DNA of 64,000 bases from Nitrospira sp. (GCA_022226935.1 CP092081.1:854734-918733), one strand, 5' to 3'. Counted from the first letter of the stretch, positions 32,468-42,426 are shown. Notes: a model not told the origin generated them from the sequence alone. Made by a program: numbers and translations.

Positions 32468-33201
32468 AGAAGCGACCCATCGTCATAATCGGCCTCGTCG
32501 CAGGGCTCTGGATGGCGTGTTCACTGATGACGGCACAGTCGGCCCATGCGCGGGAACCGATTCCGAACTATGATCCTCAAGGGTATGTCAGCGACCATGC
32601 CGGCGTCATCGAAGCGGACTGGCGTGCCAGGATTCGATCCGTCTGCCAAGACCTTGAACGAAAGACCGGCGTGGAGATGGTCGTTGTGACCGTGCCGACG
32701 CTGAAGCCCTATCCCTCGGCGAACGATTATGCGATGGGCCTCTATCAAAAATGGGGCATCGGCTCCGCCCAGGATGAACATGGGGTGCTGATTCTGTTGG
32801 CTGTGCAGGAACGCCAGGCGGCCGTGACCATGGGGCGGCGCATGATCCCGGTGATGGGTGGGGAGGTGGTCGGCAAGGTCGGACATGAGTATCTCGACCC
32901 CGCGATTAAGAATGGGCATTTCGACGAAGGGCTCTACCGCACGGTGGTCGCCTTGGCGTCTGTGTCGCAGGAAATCCGTGTGAGCTCCACGAAGAAAACG
33001 CACTTTCGCGGACTAGGTTTCTGGATCACCGTCACCACGGCCAGCGGAGCCTTGTGGTTTCTCTGGTGGCTCAGCCGGCCTGATCTCCGGCATCCCTATG
33101 CGCGACTGCGACGCGGGCAATATTGGGGCAGCGGGCAGGGCGGGTTCGGCGGGAATTTCGGCGGTATGGGCGGTGGGATGAGCGGGGAGGGGTGGAAGTA
33201 G
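32464..33201 (+). CDS. TPM-domain (Psb32/TLP18.3-type) exported membrane protein
   Basis: Signal peptide (about residues 1-29, ending AHA), then a TPM domain (GYVSDHAGVIEADWRARI, VVVTVPTLKPYPSANDYA, WGIGSAQDEHGVLILLAV), a membrane segment near 183-202, and a Gly/Trp-rich tail. Family members are membrane-anchored phosphatase-like or repair-associated proteins whose role in bacteria is unclear. ATG overlaps the stop of the previous gene. Confidence 0.85.
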   Translation: MKKRPIVIIGLVAGLWMACSLMTAQSAHAREPIPNYDPQGYVSDHAGVIEADWRARIRSVCQDLERKTGVEMVVVTVPTLKPYPSANDYAMGLYQKWGIGSAQDEHGVLILLAVQERQAAVTMGRRMIPVMGGEVVGKVGHEYLDPAIKNGHFDEGLYRTVVALASVSQEIRVSSTKKTHFRGLGFWITVTTASGALWFLWWLSRPDLRHPYARLRRGQYWGSGQGGFGGNFGGMGGGMSGEGWK

Positions 33202-33620
33202 GGGAGAGGAGCCGGTTGGTCGTCCTCCTGCTCGCAGAACGCGCACTCTAAGAAGATGCTCGTCCGACGCGCGCAGCTGAGGACTGACCAGCCCGCCCCT
33301 CTTTTGTGAAGTGAAGAGGAGAGTGGGGCGCAGTTCACAATCAGAGTACAAGGGAAACAACGCCAACGGCAGAAATGGTTCCATTGTTTAGCCGTATTTC
33401 ATCCAGCTCTACTTTAGCCAAAAATACTGATGCATGACATCCCGCCTAGCCTTGTTTTTTGGTACTGTCCGATTTAAGATTCGCCTCCCCGAGAGGCCTT
33501 CATGCCACTTTGCGGGTTCCCTGCCACAAGTTTTCTTCTTTCACACGCTCTGATATTCACGAAGACTATTCGTTCGCGTCGTCTACTCACAAGAACTCCC
33601 ATAAGGTGAGGTGAATTGCC
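33202..33620. other. Intergenic region before the lipoprotein trio
   Basis: No supported gene. A ribosome site (AAGGTGAGGTGA) precedes the Sel1 gene. I see no convincing promoter or terminator. Base composition is visibly more AT-rich near 33400-33600 than around it. Confidence 0.4.
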
Positions 33621-36600
33621 ATGCCCAGTGGAAGAGTGATCGGTTTTTGTCGCCGCATAGTCAAATTGGTTCTTGTTTGCGCAGTTTTTTTGTTTTCCGG
33701 ATGCTTGGAAAGTGATGAGCCGATTACGATTCAGCCTGCCGACGTGGTGCAAATACCAGGGCTTGCCGGGGTGTGGCAGGAGAATTCCAAGGAGCAGCAG
33801 TTCCAGCAATTGGTTCTGCGCAAGGACCGACACTATGAGTACAACGGGATCAAAGTCAGAGAGAGGAATTCCGAAGGAGCCACGCTTTACGATCTTGTAT
33901 TTCTTCCCCTCCTGACCGGGGAGCCCGGTGTCGAGGGTTTCCTTGGAATCGCGTGGCATCTCGACAAGAAACAAACGGGTGAACTCAGATACACATACAT
34001 CGAGCTCCGTCGGATGAAAGGTCAGGTCTCCTGGCGATTTCCTGACTTGGTAGCTGATGAACATCTGAAAGAAGCCGCTACTGTGGCGGCAGGAAAACAG
34101 GGGATTTCTATTCTCAAAGCTGAATATACTGCGACGCTCAAAGGCTCGTTGACCTCCTCCTCGCTGAAAGCTCTCTTCAGCGATCCAATATTTCGCAAAG
34201 CTCTGAAGGGAGACTATCAAACTCTGGAGCCTATTTCCGATGCGGATAAGCAGGTGCTTATAGCCGCAGGGGTAGATCTTAGGAGTGGGGCGACGGCTGA
34301 GCCGACCGTTGCCGCTGCCATACCTTCTGACCTTGTTGCTGAGCTTCAGAAAAAGATCTCCTTGAATGGTCCTTTTGATCAGTCGCTCTTCGATCGGACG
34401 GCCGAGATCTTGCGGGCAAGCCATCAACAATCCCCGGCCATGCAGGAATTGCTGGCCAACACACGGGACTTCGTCGAGGGAAAGGTGAGGGCCTCGATGT
34501 TTGCCGCCTATTTGAAAGAAATGCTGCCATCCCTCACGGCGGATACCACGCGAGCTCGCGAAAACCTAAAATTGCTTCAGGATAAATCGGCAGGCGGTGA
34601 TCTATGGGCAAAGTTTTTCTTGGCACGCGCGCATTTCCATGCGGCAAACGAATCCAGGCAGGCTCAACAGGCCGAGCGGTTTGAAGGGTTGACGTTTCCT
34701 GTGAATACTCGACTTTATTGGGATGCTTACCAGCAGCTACTTCGCGACCCCACTTTTAATGGTAGCCTCGCAGAGAGTCAGCGACTCGCTGAGGAAGGAC
34801 TGCAAAGGAGTTTCTTCCCGTTGGTCAACGTTAAAGGAGTGTTGAAACTGCAGGGAGTCGGGACGGTAAGAGACGAAGTCGAGGGCATCCGGCTGATACG
34901 CCAGGCCGCCGAAGGCGGCTTTGCCTTAGCCATGAGCGGTCTTGCTTTTGCCTATACCAATGGACAGGGCGTGCCAAAAGATCCATCCGCAGCCAACATA
35001 TGGTGGCGAAAAGCGGCAGAGCTGGGTCACGTAGGCTCGATGTATGAGCTGGCAGTGTCCTATGCGCAGGGGCGTGGCGTGCAAAAAAATATGGAAGAAT
35101 CAGTTGGCTGGTTGCAAAAGGCGGCTGAATTGGGAAATCCAAATGCGATGACCAGTCTGGGCGACTTGTACGCGAGAGGACAGGGCGTGGCCAAGGATGA
35201 GACGGTAGCCATTCAGTGGTATCGCAAGGCGGCGGAATTGGGAGATGTGGACGCCATGTCGAACCTTGGCAAGAGGTATTGGGCAGGAGAAGGGGTGGTC
35301 AAGGATGAAACGATGGCCGTGCAGTGGTTCCGCCGCGGAGCGGAATTGGGCGATGCCAATGCTATGAATAAGCTCGGTGCGGCCTATGGTACCGGGCGGG
35401 GTGTCCAGAAGGACGAGATGGAGGCGGTGCAATGGTATCGCAAAGCAGCCGAGGCCGGCAATGTGACTGCGATGGTGAATCTCGGCAATCGACATCGCTT
35501 GGGCCACGGCCTACCCAAGGATGATGTGCGAGCCGTGCAGTGGTATCGGAAGGCTGCGGAAGTGGGTGATCAGAGAGGGATGCTCCAACTCGGATGGAGC
35601 TATGAGAAGGGGCAAGGGGTGCCCAAAGACGACGCGCAGGCCGTCGAATGGTATCGCAAGGCTGCAGAAGCAGGGAATCACGCGGCGATGTTCAATCTCG
35701 GTAACATGTATATCACTGGACGAGGCATTCCCAAGGATGAGGTTGCAGCGGTTCATTGGTATCGCAAGGCAGCCGAGCTGGGGGATGCCGATGCCATGTT
35801 GAACCTCGGCAATATGTATAGTTCTGGGAAAGGTATTACCAAGAATGAGGCGGTTGCAGTTGAGTGGTATCGCAAAGCGGCAGAGACGGGAAATTCAACC
35901 GCCATGTTCAACCTCGGAGTGGCGCACAGCCAGGGGCAAGGAGTAACCAAGGACGAGGTGCAAGCCGTGCAGTGGTATCAAAAAGCAGCCGAGGCAGGCA
36001 ACGTTGACGCCATGATGGTTCTTGGTTTCCGGTATGAGAAAGGGCAAGGAGTAGAAAAGAACGTGGCGCAGGCCGTGCAGTGGTATCGGAAAGCTGCGGA
36101 GAACGGTGATGCGCTTGCCATGGCCTCCCTTGGTTTGGCGTATGCAGAAGGTCACGGCGTGGAAAAAGATGAGGGAATGGCGGCACAATGGTTTCGAAAA
36201 GCGGCAGAGGCGGGCGATGTTACTGCGATGATGAGTCTCGGGCTCAGATATGACCTGGGCACAGGGGTGACAAAAGATGAGGCGCAGGCGGCCCAGTGGT
36301 ATCACAAGGCGGCGGAGGCAGGCAATTCAGACGCTATGAGATACCTCGGTCTGGCGTATGACAATGGACAAGGAGTGGCAAAGAATCAACCGGTGGCTGT
36401 GCAGTGGTATCGCAAAGCGGCGGAGGCGGGCGATGTAAAAGCGATGTTTAATCAGGGCGTGGCGTATGACGAGGGGCTGGGGGTGGCGAAGGACTCGATC
36501 GTGGCGGTGCAGTGGTATCGTAAGGCAGCGGAGGCGGGCGATGTAAAAGCGATGTTTAATCTTGGGGTGGCGTATCGCCAGGGCGAAGGGGTGGTGAAAG

Positions 36601-36791
36601 ATGATGTGCAAGCGACGCAGTGGTACCGCAAGGCGGCGGAGGCGGGGGATGTAGAAGCGATGTTTAATCTGGGGGTGGCGTATCGCAAGGGGCTTGGGGT
36701 GCAAAAGGATCGAGACCTTGCAATTCAGTGGTTTCGCAAGGCGGCGGATCTTGGAGATGAAGACGCTCGACGAATACTGAAAGGCCTGTAA
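33621..36791 (+). CDS. Large lipoprotein with 17 tandem Sel1 repeats, 1056 aa
   Basis: Lipobox FSGC (Cys28) marks an outer-membrane or periplasmic lipoprotein. Residues 29-420 are a non-repetitive N-terminal region. From about 425 to the end there are 17 full 36-residue Sel1 (TPR-like) units of the form GD..AM.NLG..Y..G.GV.KD...A..WYRKAAE, plus a short last unit. Such solenoids bind proteins or peptidoglycan-linked partners. Repeat units 15-17 are the most alike in DNA, pointing to recent duplication. It heads a run of three lipoprotein genes separated by 14 and 12 bp. Confidence 0.9.
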   Translation: MPSGRVIGFCRRIVKLVLVCAVFLFSGCLESDEPITIQPADVVQIPGLAGVWQENSKEQQFQQLVLRKDRHYEYNGIKVRERNSEGATLYDLVFLPLLTGEPGVEGFLGIAWHLDKKQTGELRYTYIELRRMKGQVSWRFPDLVADEHLKEAATVAAGKQGISILKAEYTATLKGSLTSSSLKALFSDPIFRKALKGDYQTLEPISDADKQVLIAAGVDLRSGATAEPTVAAAIPSDLVAELQKKISLNGPFDQSLFDRTAEILRASHQQSPAMQELLANTRDFVEGKVRASMFAAYLKEMLPSLTADTTRARENLKLLQDKSAGGDLWAKFFLARAHFHAANESRQAQQAERFEGLTFPVNTRLYWDAYQQLLRDPTFNGSLAESQRLAEEGLQRSFFPLVNVKGVLKLQGVGTVRDEVEGIRLIRQAAEGGFALAMSGLAFAYTNGQGVPKDPSAANIWWRKAAELGHVGSMYELAVSYAQGRGVQKNMEESVGWLQKAAELGNPNAMTSLGDLYARGQGVAKDETVAIQWYRKAAELGDVDAMSNLGKRYWAGEGVVKDETMAVQWFRRGAELGDANAMNKLGAAYGTGRGVQKDEMEAVQWYRKAAEAGNVTAMVNLGNRHRLGHGLPKDDVRAVQWYRKAAEVGDQRGMLQLGWSYEKGQGVPKDDAQAVEWYRKAAEAGNHAAMFNLGNMYITGRGIPKDEVAAVHWYRKAAELGDADAMLNLGNMYSSGKGITKNEAVAVEWYRKAAETGNSTAMFNLGVAHSQGQGVTKDEVQAVQWYQKAAEAGNVDAMMVLGFRYEKGQGVEKNVAQAVQWYRKAAENGDALAMASLGLAYAEGHGVEKDEGMAAQWFRKAAEAGDVTAMMSLGLRYDLGTGVTKDEAQAAQWYHKAAEAGNSDAMRYLGLAYDNGQGVAKNQPVAVQWYRKAAEAGDVKAMFNQGVAYDEGLGVAKDSIVAVQWYRKAAEAGDVKAMFNLGVAYRQGEGVVKDDVQATQWYRKAAEAGDVEAMFNLGVAYRKGLGVQKDRDLAIQWFRKAADLGDEDARRILKGL

Positions 36792-36805
36792 GGGGTTGTG
36801 CCAGC

Positions 36806-38491
36806 ATGTCCATTCTTTGGCGAATAGGCTTCATCAGCATCTGGATCGTAGGTTTAGCATCCTGCAGCGGTGGTCCGTCGGACCGGTTTTCTCGCCCACC
36901 CCTGTCGTTCAAGCAAGAACAGGAAATGGATGCTGTCGCTCGACACACTAAAGAAATCGAATCCGATCGAACAGGAGAGCCGTATGCGGCCTTCTATGAG
37001 CGCGGAAAATCCCAACGGAGCTTAGGCCGATACAAAGAGGCCATCGCAGATCTGAAAGAGGCGATCCGACTGAATCCTGAATTCGCCGACGCCTACGCGG
37101 AACTGTTCAACTGCTATGAGAGTACCCGGCAATTGTTCGATGCACGAGTTGCCCTCGGCTGGTCCAAATATTATCGACAACAATATGATCAGGCCATAAT
37201 GACCTTTGGCATGGCGATTCAGATGAATTCACGCGTGGCCGAACCTTGGTGGGGACGCGCCCGGTCGACAATTCGAAAGAGTCGGAATCCTAAGGACGCA
37301 CTCGACGACTTGAACAAGGCGATTGAACTCGATGGTCGATTGACCGCTGCCTATCTTGAACGAGGGAAAATTCACCGCACCTCCGGTCGTTTAGAGCTTG
37401 CGCTGGCCGATTTTGAGACGTTCATGAGGGCGACGCCGGATCATGTGGGTGGACTGTTTCAGCGGGGAGCCGTGCAGGCTGCGCTTGGGCACAGAGCAGA
37501 GGCATTGACCGATCTCGATCGTGTACTGGCGTCGCAGCCTCTGCACGAGGACGCGCTGATTCGACGTGCCTCTGTACACTTTGAAAACGGCAATCATGAA
37601 GCGGCATGGCGGGATGCTGACACGGTGCGCCGAATGGGTGCCGGCAATCCCGAAGGCCTTATCCTTCTCGGCAGACTGTCTTATCTGAAAGAGAACTTCA
37701 TTGAAGCTGTTTCATTTTATGATCGGGCTGTACGCACGTCGCCCGGGTTCTCTCAAGCGGCCATCAAAGTCTATGACGGAATCGTCGAGCGGGCGCCGCG
37801 CCTCGGTGCGGCATACCATGCGCGGGGCGTGGCCTATTACCAAGACAAGCGTCTGGAGTCGGCCATTAAGGACTTGTCGCTCGCCCTTGAATTGATGGGG
37901 GACCAACCTCAAGCCTTCTACGACCGAGGGGTGGCGTATCTGCGAAGCGGGAGATTCCAAGAAGCTGCCGCTGACTTCGAACGGGCGCTGAAGCATCGTG
38001 AACAGTTCGACACTACGATCCTGTCCGATCCTGGACAGTTTGTATCAGGCTCTGGCCATGATCGTCTTCTGGGTCATCAGTTTGGCGCGGCTCATCCCTC
38101 TGTCTTCATAAATCTTTCCTGGACATATTATTTTCTGGGCCGATATGGACAAGCGAGAGCTGCAATCGGGCGTGGTCTTCAGCAATATGATGACGCCGAT
38201 GCCAATTATCTCGCTGGACTGATTACCGCGCGACTTGGCGATATGGCCAATGCGGTGCATTTGGTGGAACGTGCAGCGCGGATTGAACCTCACAATTCGC
38301 TGTACGCGGAAACATTAACGAAGCTCACAAAAGAACGAGATCGTGCTGCGATTGAGAGTTGGTTGGGAGAGATGGTCACATTAGGGGCGATAGGGCTCAT
38401 CGGTGCTGGGTACAACGATTACCTGTGTGACCTGGATGAGGATTGTAGCTGGAGGCGTAGTAAGGAGAGAGAAAGAAAGCAAGGCAGATAA
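36806..38491 (+). CDS. TPR-repeat lipoprotein, 561 aa
   Basis: Lipobox LASC (Cys20). Residues 50-500 are a series of TPR helix pairs (SLGRYKEAIADLKEAIRLNP, YDQAIMTFGMAIQMNS, PKDALDDLNKAIELDG, RLESAIKDLSLALELMG, RFQEAAADFERALK). The tail has a hydrophobic stretch and a Cys pair (YLCDLDEDC). Probably an envelope scaffold working with its two lipoprotein neighbours. Confidence 0.88.
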   Translation: MSILWRIGFISIWIVGLASCSGGPSDRFSRPPLSFKQEQEMDAVARHTKEIESDRTGEPYAAFYERGKSQRSLGRYKEAIADLKEAIRLNPEFADAYAELFNCYESTRQLFDARVALGWSKYYRQQYDQAIMTFGMAIQMNSRVAEPWWGRARSTIRKSRNPKDALDDLNKAIELDGRLTAAYLERGKIHRTSGRLELALADFETFMRATPDHVGGLFQRGAVQAALGHRAEALTDLDRVLASQPLHEDALIRRASVHFENGNHEAAWRDADTVRRMGAGNPEGLILLGRLSYLKENFIEAVSFYDRAVRTSPGFSQAAIKVYDGIVERAPRLGAAYHARGVAYYQDKRLESAIKDLSLALELMGDQPQAFYDRGVAYLRSGRFQEAAADFERALKHREQFDTTILSDPGQFVSGSGHDRLLGHQFGAAHPSVFINLSWTYYFLGRYGQARAAIGRGLQQYDDADANYLAGLITARLGDMANAVHLVERAARIEPHNSLYAETLTKLTKERDRAAIESWLGEMVTLGAIGLIGAGYNDYLCDLDEDCSWRRSKERERKQGR

Positions 38492-38503
38492 GAGGAGGAT
38501 GAG

Positions 38504-39079
38504 TTGGAACCTGCCTTCGGGACAGTGAGTCTTCGCCCAGTCCTCACGGTTATTGTCTGGCTTGTCTGCGCCCTGTTTGCATCCGGCTGCGTGTCGACGT
38601 CGAGGACCTTGACCGGTGCCAATCTGGTCGTGAAGACGCCGATGGTCTCATGGGCAGAGGAGCAGATTTTAAAAACTCGAGGGGTGTTCTTGTACCGATT
38701 GATTCCCAGCAATGAAGTGAACCCTCGGATACATCGAGCGGCATTTCTTCAACAACGAAGCAGGCTTATTGCTGTAGCGGTCGAAAGCGCACCCGTTGCC
38801 TGGGGCAAATACGATAGTGGTAAAGTTCACTTTGCTCTTTCCTCGGAATTTGAGCCAAGTACCCATTGTTTTGCCGTCGTCTCGGCGAGCGGATATTTGG
38901 TAGCCACTGCGGCATTCGGCTCGGACGATAAGCGCTATTTTATCGGCTTATACCCCTATAGCAAAACGCTTGCTTCTCGTAACAGTGAGTATGCGAAGAT
39001 CCGTAACCTCGAATGTGCGGGAACCTTTGAAGATTTTGAGAGTAAACATACGCAGCTGTACGCGATCGGTACGCCTTAG
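38504..39079 (+). CDS. Lipoprotein of unknown function, 191 aa
   Basis: AGGAGG lies 5 nt before a TTG start. The N-terminus has a lipobox ASGC (Cys29). The mature part is beta-rich with no recognised motif. Third gene of the lipoprotein run; the 12-bp spacing implies co-transcription. Confidence 0.7.
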   Translation: MEPAFGTVSLRPVLTVIVWLVCALFASGCVSTSRTLTGANLVVKTPMVSWAEEQILKTRGVFLYRLIPSNEVNPRIHRAAFLQQRSRLIAVAVESAPVAWGKYDSGKVHFALSSEFEPSTHCFAVVSASGYLVATAAFGSDDKRYFIGLYPYSKTLASRNSEYAKIRNLECAGTFEDFESKHTQLYAIGTP

Positions 39080-39099
39080 ACATTGGGAAGCAGGCCTTC

Positions 39100-39486
39100 T
39101 TACCCCTGCAGTTGCGCCATCATCGCCGCTGGGTTCCAGTAGCCCCACATGGTGTGGATTTTTCCTTCCTGGTTGATCTCGAATACATCGATGCCTTCCA
39201 CGAGCACGTCGCGACCGGTTTTCCCTCGCCCGCGGCCGGTGAATTTCACCGCCACGCGATTGTCACAGACGAAAACATGATCCGCCGTCAGCTCGATCGT
39301 TTGGAACAGGTCGAGCACGCCGCGGATGAATTGGCCCAGCGCCGCATGCCCCTGTAGCGGTGTCGGTGCTCCTGGTTCGTAGCTTATGGCCTCCTTCTCA
39401 AAACAGCTGACCCAGGACTCCGCATCCTTCTTCCCGATGGCCGAAAAGTATTGCCGAACGGCTGCCTGAGTCGTCTCATCTGCCAT
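39100..39486 (-). CDS. SnoaL/NTF2-like fold protein
   Basis: ACAGGAGGACTGAC precedes the ATG. The 128-residue protein reads as a cone-shaped NTF2-like domain: AAVRQYFSAIGKKDAESWVSC, PLQGHAALGQFIRGVL, HVFVCDNRVAVKFTGRGR, EGIDVFEINQEGKIHTMWGYW. Members are small-molecule binding proteins or isomerases. A convergent neighbour (the lipoprotein gene) ends 20 bp away. Confidence 0.82.
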   Translation of the reverse strand: MADETTQAAVRQYFSAIGKKDAESWVSCFEKEAISYEPGAPTPLQGHAALGQFIRGVLDLFQTIELTADHVFVCDNRVAVKFTGRGRGKTGRDVLVEGIDVFEINQEGKIHTMWGYWNPAAMMAQLQG

Positions 39487-39686
39487 GTCAGTCCTCCTGT
39501 GATTTCATGAATCGGTGTCTGCCACATCGGCCGACTCTTCGACCGCTGTCCATACTACGAAGCGATTCGATCTTCGGATTGATCGCGAGGGTGGGGTGGT
39601 CGGGGGCGTTCGTTGAGGTGCTGGCCGAGTGAGTGGCTTCTTCTGCATTGGGAGGAGAAGGGTGTGCCGTGATGGACGGCCTGGCT

Positions 39687-40244
39687 CTACTCCATGATCC
39701 AGAGTGCGACGCCGGTGAGCTCTCGTGAGAGACGATCAGTAGCGTTGCTGCTGAAGAGGTGCGCGGCATCCGGTTGGCCGCGCTTCGTGAGTACAAGGGT
39801 GCCGTAACCGCCGGCTCGTACTTCATCGAGAATGGTGTCGACGAGATCGCCCGCGTATCCCAATTTGAGAGTCACCCGCTCGGTGGGAAACCCTGTCTCG
39901 TTGAGTCGATCGAGAGCCCTCTCGAGAATGGGATACTCTAGGGTCTCCTCCGTCTGCATCCATTCTTGTTGGTCTTTTCGAAGTTGCTCGCCGAGCTGAC
40001 GCTCCATGTCGGGATTTTCCGAGCCTCCATGTTCCATCAACTCCCGAGGCATGGGGTTCAACACATGAAACAGGGTGATGGTCACTGCGGGCGTCTCGCG
40101 GAGCAGTGCTCCCACGTAATGAAGGGCACGAGTGGTGGCGTTCGAATCGTCGACGGCAATGAGGAGGTTCTTGGGAGAGAGGCTGCGGTTCGAAGTGGAG
40201 CCCGGTGCGAAGACGGATTGATCGCGCGAACCAGGTGTGGTCAT
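39687..40244 (-). CDS. Universal stress protein (UspA family)
   Basis: Single Usp domain: NLLIAVDDSNATTRALHYV, ITLFHVLNP, TLKLGYAGDLVDTILDEVRAGGYGTLVLTKRG. The ATP-binding G-2x-G-9x-G(S/T) pattern is not clear near the C-terminus (FSSNATDRLSRELTG), so ATP binding is uncertain. GGAGGGTGCC precedes the ATG. Probably a stress-induced cytoplasmic protein. Confidence 0.85.
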   Translation of the reverse strand: MTTPGSRDQSVFAPGSTSNRSLSPKNLLIAVDDSNATTRALHYVGALLRETPAVTITLFHVLNPMPRELMEHGGSENPDMERQLGEQLRKDQQEWMQTEETLEYPILERALDRLNETGFPTERVTLKLGYAGDLVDTILDEVRAGGYGTLVLTKRGQPDAAHLFSSNATDRLSRELTGVALWIME

Positions 40245-40351
40245 GATGGCACCCTCCTGCTAAAGCCTATGCCTCTCGCGCAAACAAATCAATCGCGAGA
40301 GGCGCCGGGCTGGAGAGCGTCGCGGTTTCTGTCGGGATCAATCGCCGGTAT

Positions 40352-40381
40352 CCCATGAAGCCGATCACTCGGCTTCATGGG
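40352..40381 (-). terminator. Perfect 13-bp hairpin downstream of the 198-aa gene
   Basis: CCCATGAAGCCGA and TCGGCTTCATGGG with loop TCAC, 20 bases past the stop of the minus-strand gene at 40401. It lacks a U-run, so termination may need Rho or the hairpin may protect the mRNA 3' end. Confidence 0.6.
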
Positions 40382-40400
40382 GCGGCAATGGCGGTTGAAA

Positions 40401-40997
40401 TCAGGACTTCTTCTTGGCTCTGCGTGTTTTGACAACCTTGGTCGACTTTCCACGAGAGACGACACCAACGGGCAGGACGCGATTGCGTATCAGGTAGGAG
40501 GCGATTTCAGGAGCCCGGTTGCCGGCTGGTCCCGCCGGGTTGCTATCCGCATAGGAGCTCGGCGGATTATGCTTGAACAGCCAGAGCTGTACCACGCTCA
40601 TGGGCGTCATCGGCGTAGGGACGCCCGTTCCGCGAAACTTCATCATGCCCTGCGATTGAACCAGAACCGATCCGCTGGCGACTGATGGGTACAGCGCGGC
40701 GCCGCCCATCAATTCAATGAGCGTTTCCATTGCGACGTGATTGCTCTGAGGAAAGGGCACGGTTTGCGTGAGGCCGAATTTCGTAATGCCGGCATGTTGA
40801 TGCAGCAGGCCGATTTCCTGTCCGGTCGCATAGCGAAATCCGTAGGTAGTGGTGTAGCCGCCGGCGCCGCCCAAGACGTCCAGGTAGGACAGATTGGCGG
40901 TTGCGTTCAGACTGAGCCATTCGAGATTCGTGTCCGTGTCGAGCGTGATCAAATGATCGCCGGTGCCGGGAACAAGATTCTGTTGAACGAGAGCCAT
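40401..40997 (-). CDS. Unknown protein with a repeat found in PEP-CTERM surface proteins, 198 aa
   Basis: GGCAGGAGGTACC precedes the ATG. The region LITLDTDTNLEWLSLNATANLSYLDV followed by YGFRYATGQEIGLLHQHAGI resembles a domain common in exosortase-sorted proteins. This one has neither signal peptide nor PEP-CTERM tail and ends in a basic KTRRAKKKS. Cytoplasmic or non-classically exported; function unknown. Confidence 0.65.
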   Translation of the reverse strand: MALVQQNLVPGTGDHLITLDTDTNLEWLSLNATANLSYLDVLGGAGGYTTTYGFRYATGQEIGLLHQHAGITKFGLTQTVPFPQSNHVAMETLIELMGGAALYPSVASGSVLVQSQGMMKFRGTGVPTPMTPMSVVQLWLFKHNPPSSYADSNPAGPAGNRAPEIASYLIRNRVLPVGVVSRGKSTKVVKTRRAKKKS

Positions 40998-41317
40998 CTA
41001 GGTACCTCCTGCCGGTGGTTGGAAAACGGAGCATTGCCATTGTGCAATCATCAAATCGGTATGCCATTCACGTGCCAGGTCGGATTCGTGTGACGCCACG
41101 TGAGAGGATCCCTTGAACTCTGATGATAGTATGAAGTAGCCGTATCGCACTGACCTCCCGGTAGACTGTATGGCGAAGGCACGGGTATCGAACCGGAACG
41201 TATCAGGAGGGATACAGTGGGGATCTATTCGGATACGGTCCGGAGTCGGCACGAAAGACAGGAACCGGTACGCAGGCGTAATCAATCCATGCATACTGGT
41301 CGATCGTATCGGCGGGA
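40998..41317. other. Intergenic region, no gene seen
   Basis: It lies between two minus-strand genes. Apart from the ribosome site of the 198-aa gene (AGGAGGT) I find no supported promoter, terminator or reading frame. Confidence 0.4.
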
Positions 41318-41752
41318 CTATCCTCTGCGTGGAACGGGCCTGCCTTCCTCCAAGTCTTGAAGGTCAGACCAGGCCGTGATGTCGGTGCGAGAGGGATCCA
41401 CCGCATCGCGGTACTTTGCGAATTTCGCCGCACTTTCTGGCGAACTCGGGCCGCGCTCAAGCAACTTTCTATTCCATTCCTCGAGTTCAGCTGTGGCATG
41501 AGGGGTGGCGGTGCGTCGTAACCATTCCGTCACCCCTTCATCGGTCACATTGGCCTTCACGGCAGCCGTGAATTGCTCGGCCGTGATGCCGGCATAGTCC
41601 AGGAGCCGTTCATCCATCGGGCAAGGATAGATGTACTCCCCTTCAGTGCCGGCCAACACCGCGCGGCACTTGTCGATCATTCGTGCCAGGTGGACATAGC
41701 CGCCCAGCCTCGTTTTCATGCTGCGCGGAAGGGCCGTGCGTAAATCCATCAC
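41318..41752 (-). CDS. DUF5069-like protein, 144 aa
   Basis: It matches the pattern of the DUF5069 family: MKTRLGGYVHLARMIDKCRAVLAG, YIYPCPMDERLLDYAGI, VTEWLRRTATPH. Function unknown. GTG at 41752 overlaps the stop of the upstream gene; the ATG three bases on is equally possible. It forms a two-gene unit with the DUF3386-like gene. Confidence 0.7.
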   Translation of the reverse strand: MMDLRTALPRSMKTRLGGYVHLARMIDKCRAVLAGTEGEYIYPCPMDERLLDYAGITAEQFTAAVKANVTDEGVTEWLRRTATPHATAELEEWNRKLLERGPSSPESAAKFAKYRDAVDPSRTDITAWSDLQDLEEGRPVPRRG

Positions 41753-42426
41753 GCCAACAATTTGTGGTTGGTGAATGTCAAGGTTCGAACGAGGACCGCG
41801 CCGTGTTCAGACGAGATGATGCGCCGTGCCGCTGGAAGATCAGACGCACCGACACGTACATGCGTATCCGTGAAACTCTCGACATTGCGCAGTGTGCCGT
41901 CCTTCGGCGCAAAATAATACACGGTGTACTTCGTCGTCAGTTGTTTCTGCTCCTGCGTCGTGCTGCTCTCTTCCACATTGATCGTGAAGGCCACGTGCGG
42001 CATCTTCCGGTTGATTTGAGTGATCCGGTTATCCTTGATGCGATAGAAGGACTGCATGCCGTCGCCATGAATGTCGAGCCGGCGGCCCAGCGGATGCTCC
42101 TCGCCGGCTTCCATCGTGAGGCGGTGTTTTCCATCTGATTCCTCGAACTTGCGGGGAGCGCGGTGCACGGCGATCATGCTGATCTGCTCCTGCGCCCATT
42201 TCTGAATCGCTTCATCGGGGAGGTGGACGGACACCTCTCGCGGCCCCTTGACCGTGACGGTTCCGGACACAACCTGCCCATTGGTGTTGACGCTGAGGTC
42301 GGCCGAAAACCCTCGAAAATCCGGTTGCCAGCGGGCCGTGCTGTCAAAGGCGCGCTGGAGAAGGGCACGTGCCTGGGGATCATCGGCAACGGTCGGTTGT
42401 GTATCAGCAGCGGCAGCATGTTCCAT
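41749..42426 (-). CDS. DUF3386-like protein, 225 aa
   Basis: The ATG at MEHAAAAD is chosen because AAAGGAG lies 7 nt upstream; a longer frame begins at 42486. The body (DPQARALLQRAFDSTARW, FRGFSADLSVNTNGQVVSGTVTV, YYFAPKDGTLRNVESFTDTH) resembles the DUF3386 family of cyanobacteria. No signal peptide; role unknown. Translationally coupled to the DUF5069-like gene. Confidence 0.7.
   Translation of the reverse strand: MEHAAAADTQPTVADDPQARALLQRAFDSTARWQPDFRGFSADLSVNTNGQVVSGTVTVKGPREVSVHLPDEAIQKWAQEQISMIAVHRAPRKFEESDGKHRLTMEAGEEHPLGRRLDIHGDGMQSFYRIKDNRITQINRKMPHVAFTINVEESSTTQEQKQLTTKYTVYYFAPKDGTLRNVESFTDTHVRVGASDLPAARRIISSEHGAVLVRTLTFTNHKLLA

Noticed and set aside
34900-36780. Regular 108-bp DNA repeats, considered as a CRISPR array
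   Set aside because: They encode in-frame 36-residue Sel1 units; there are no spacers or cas genes.
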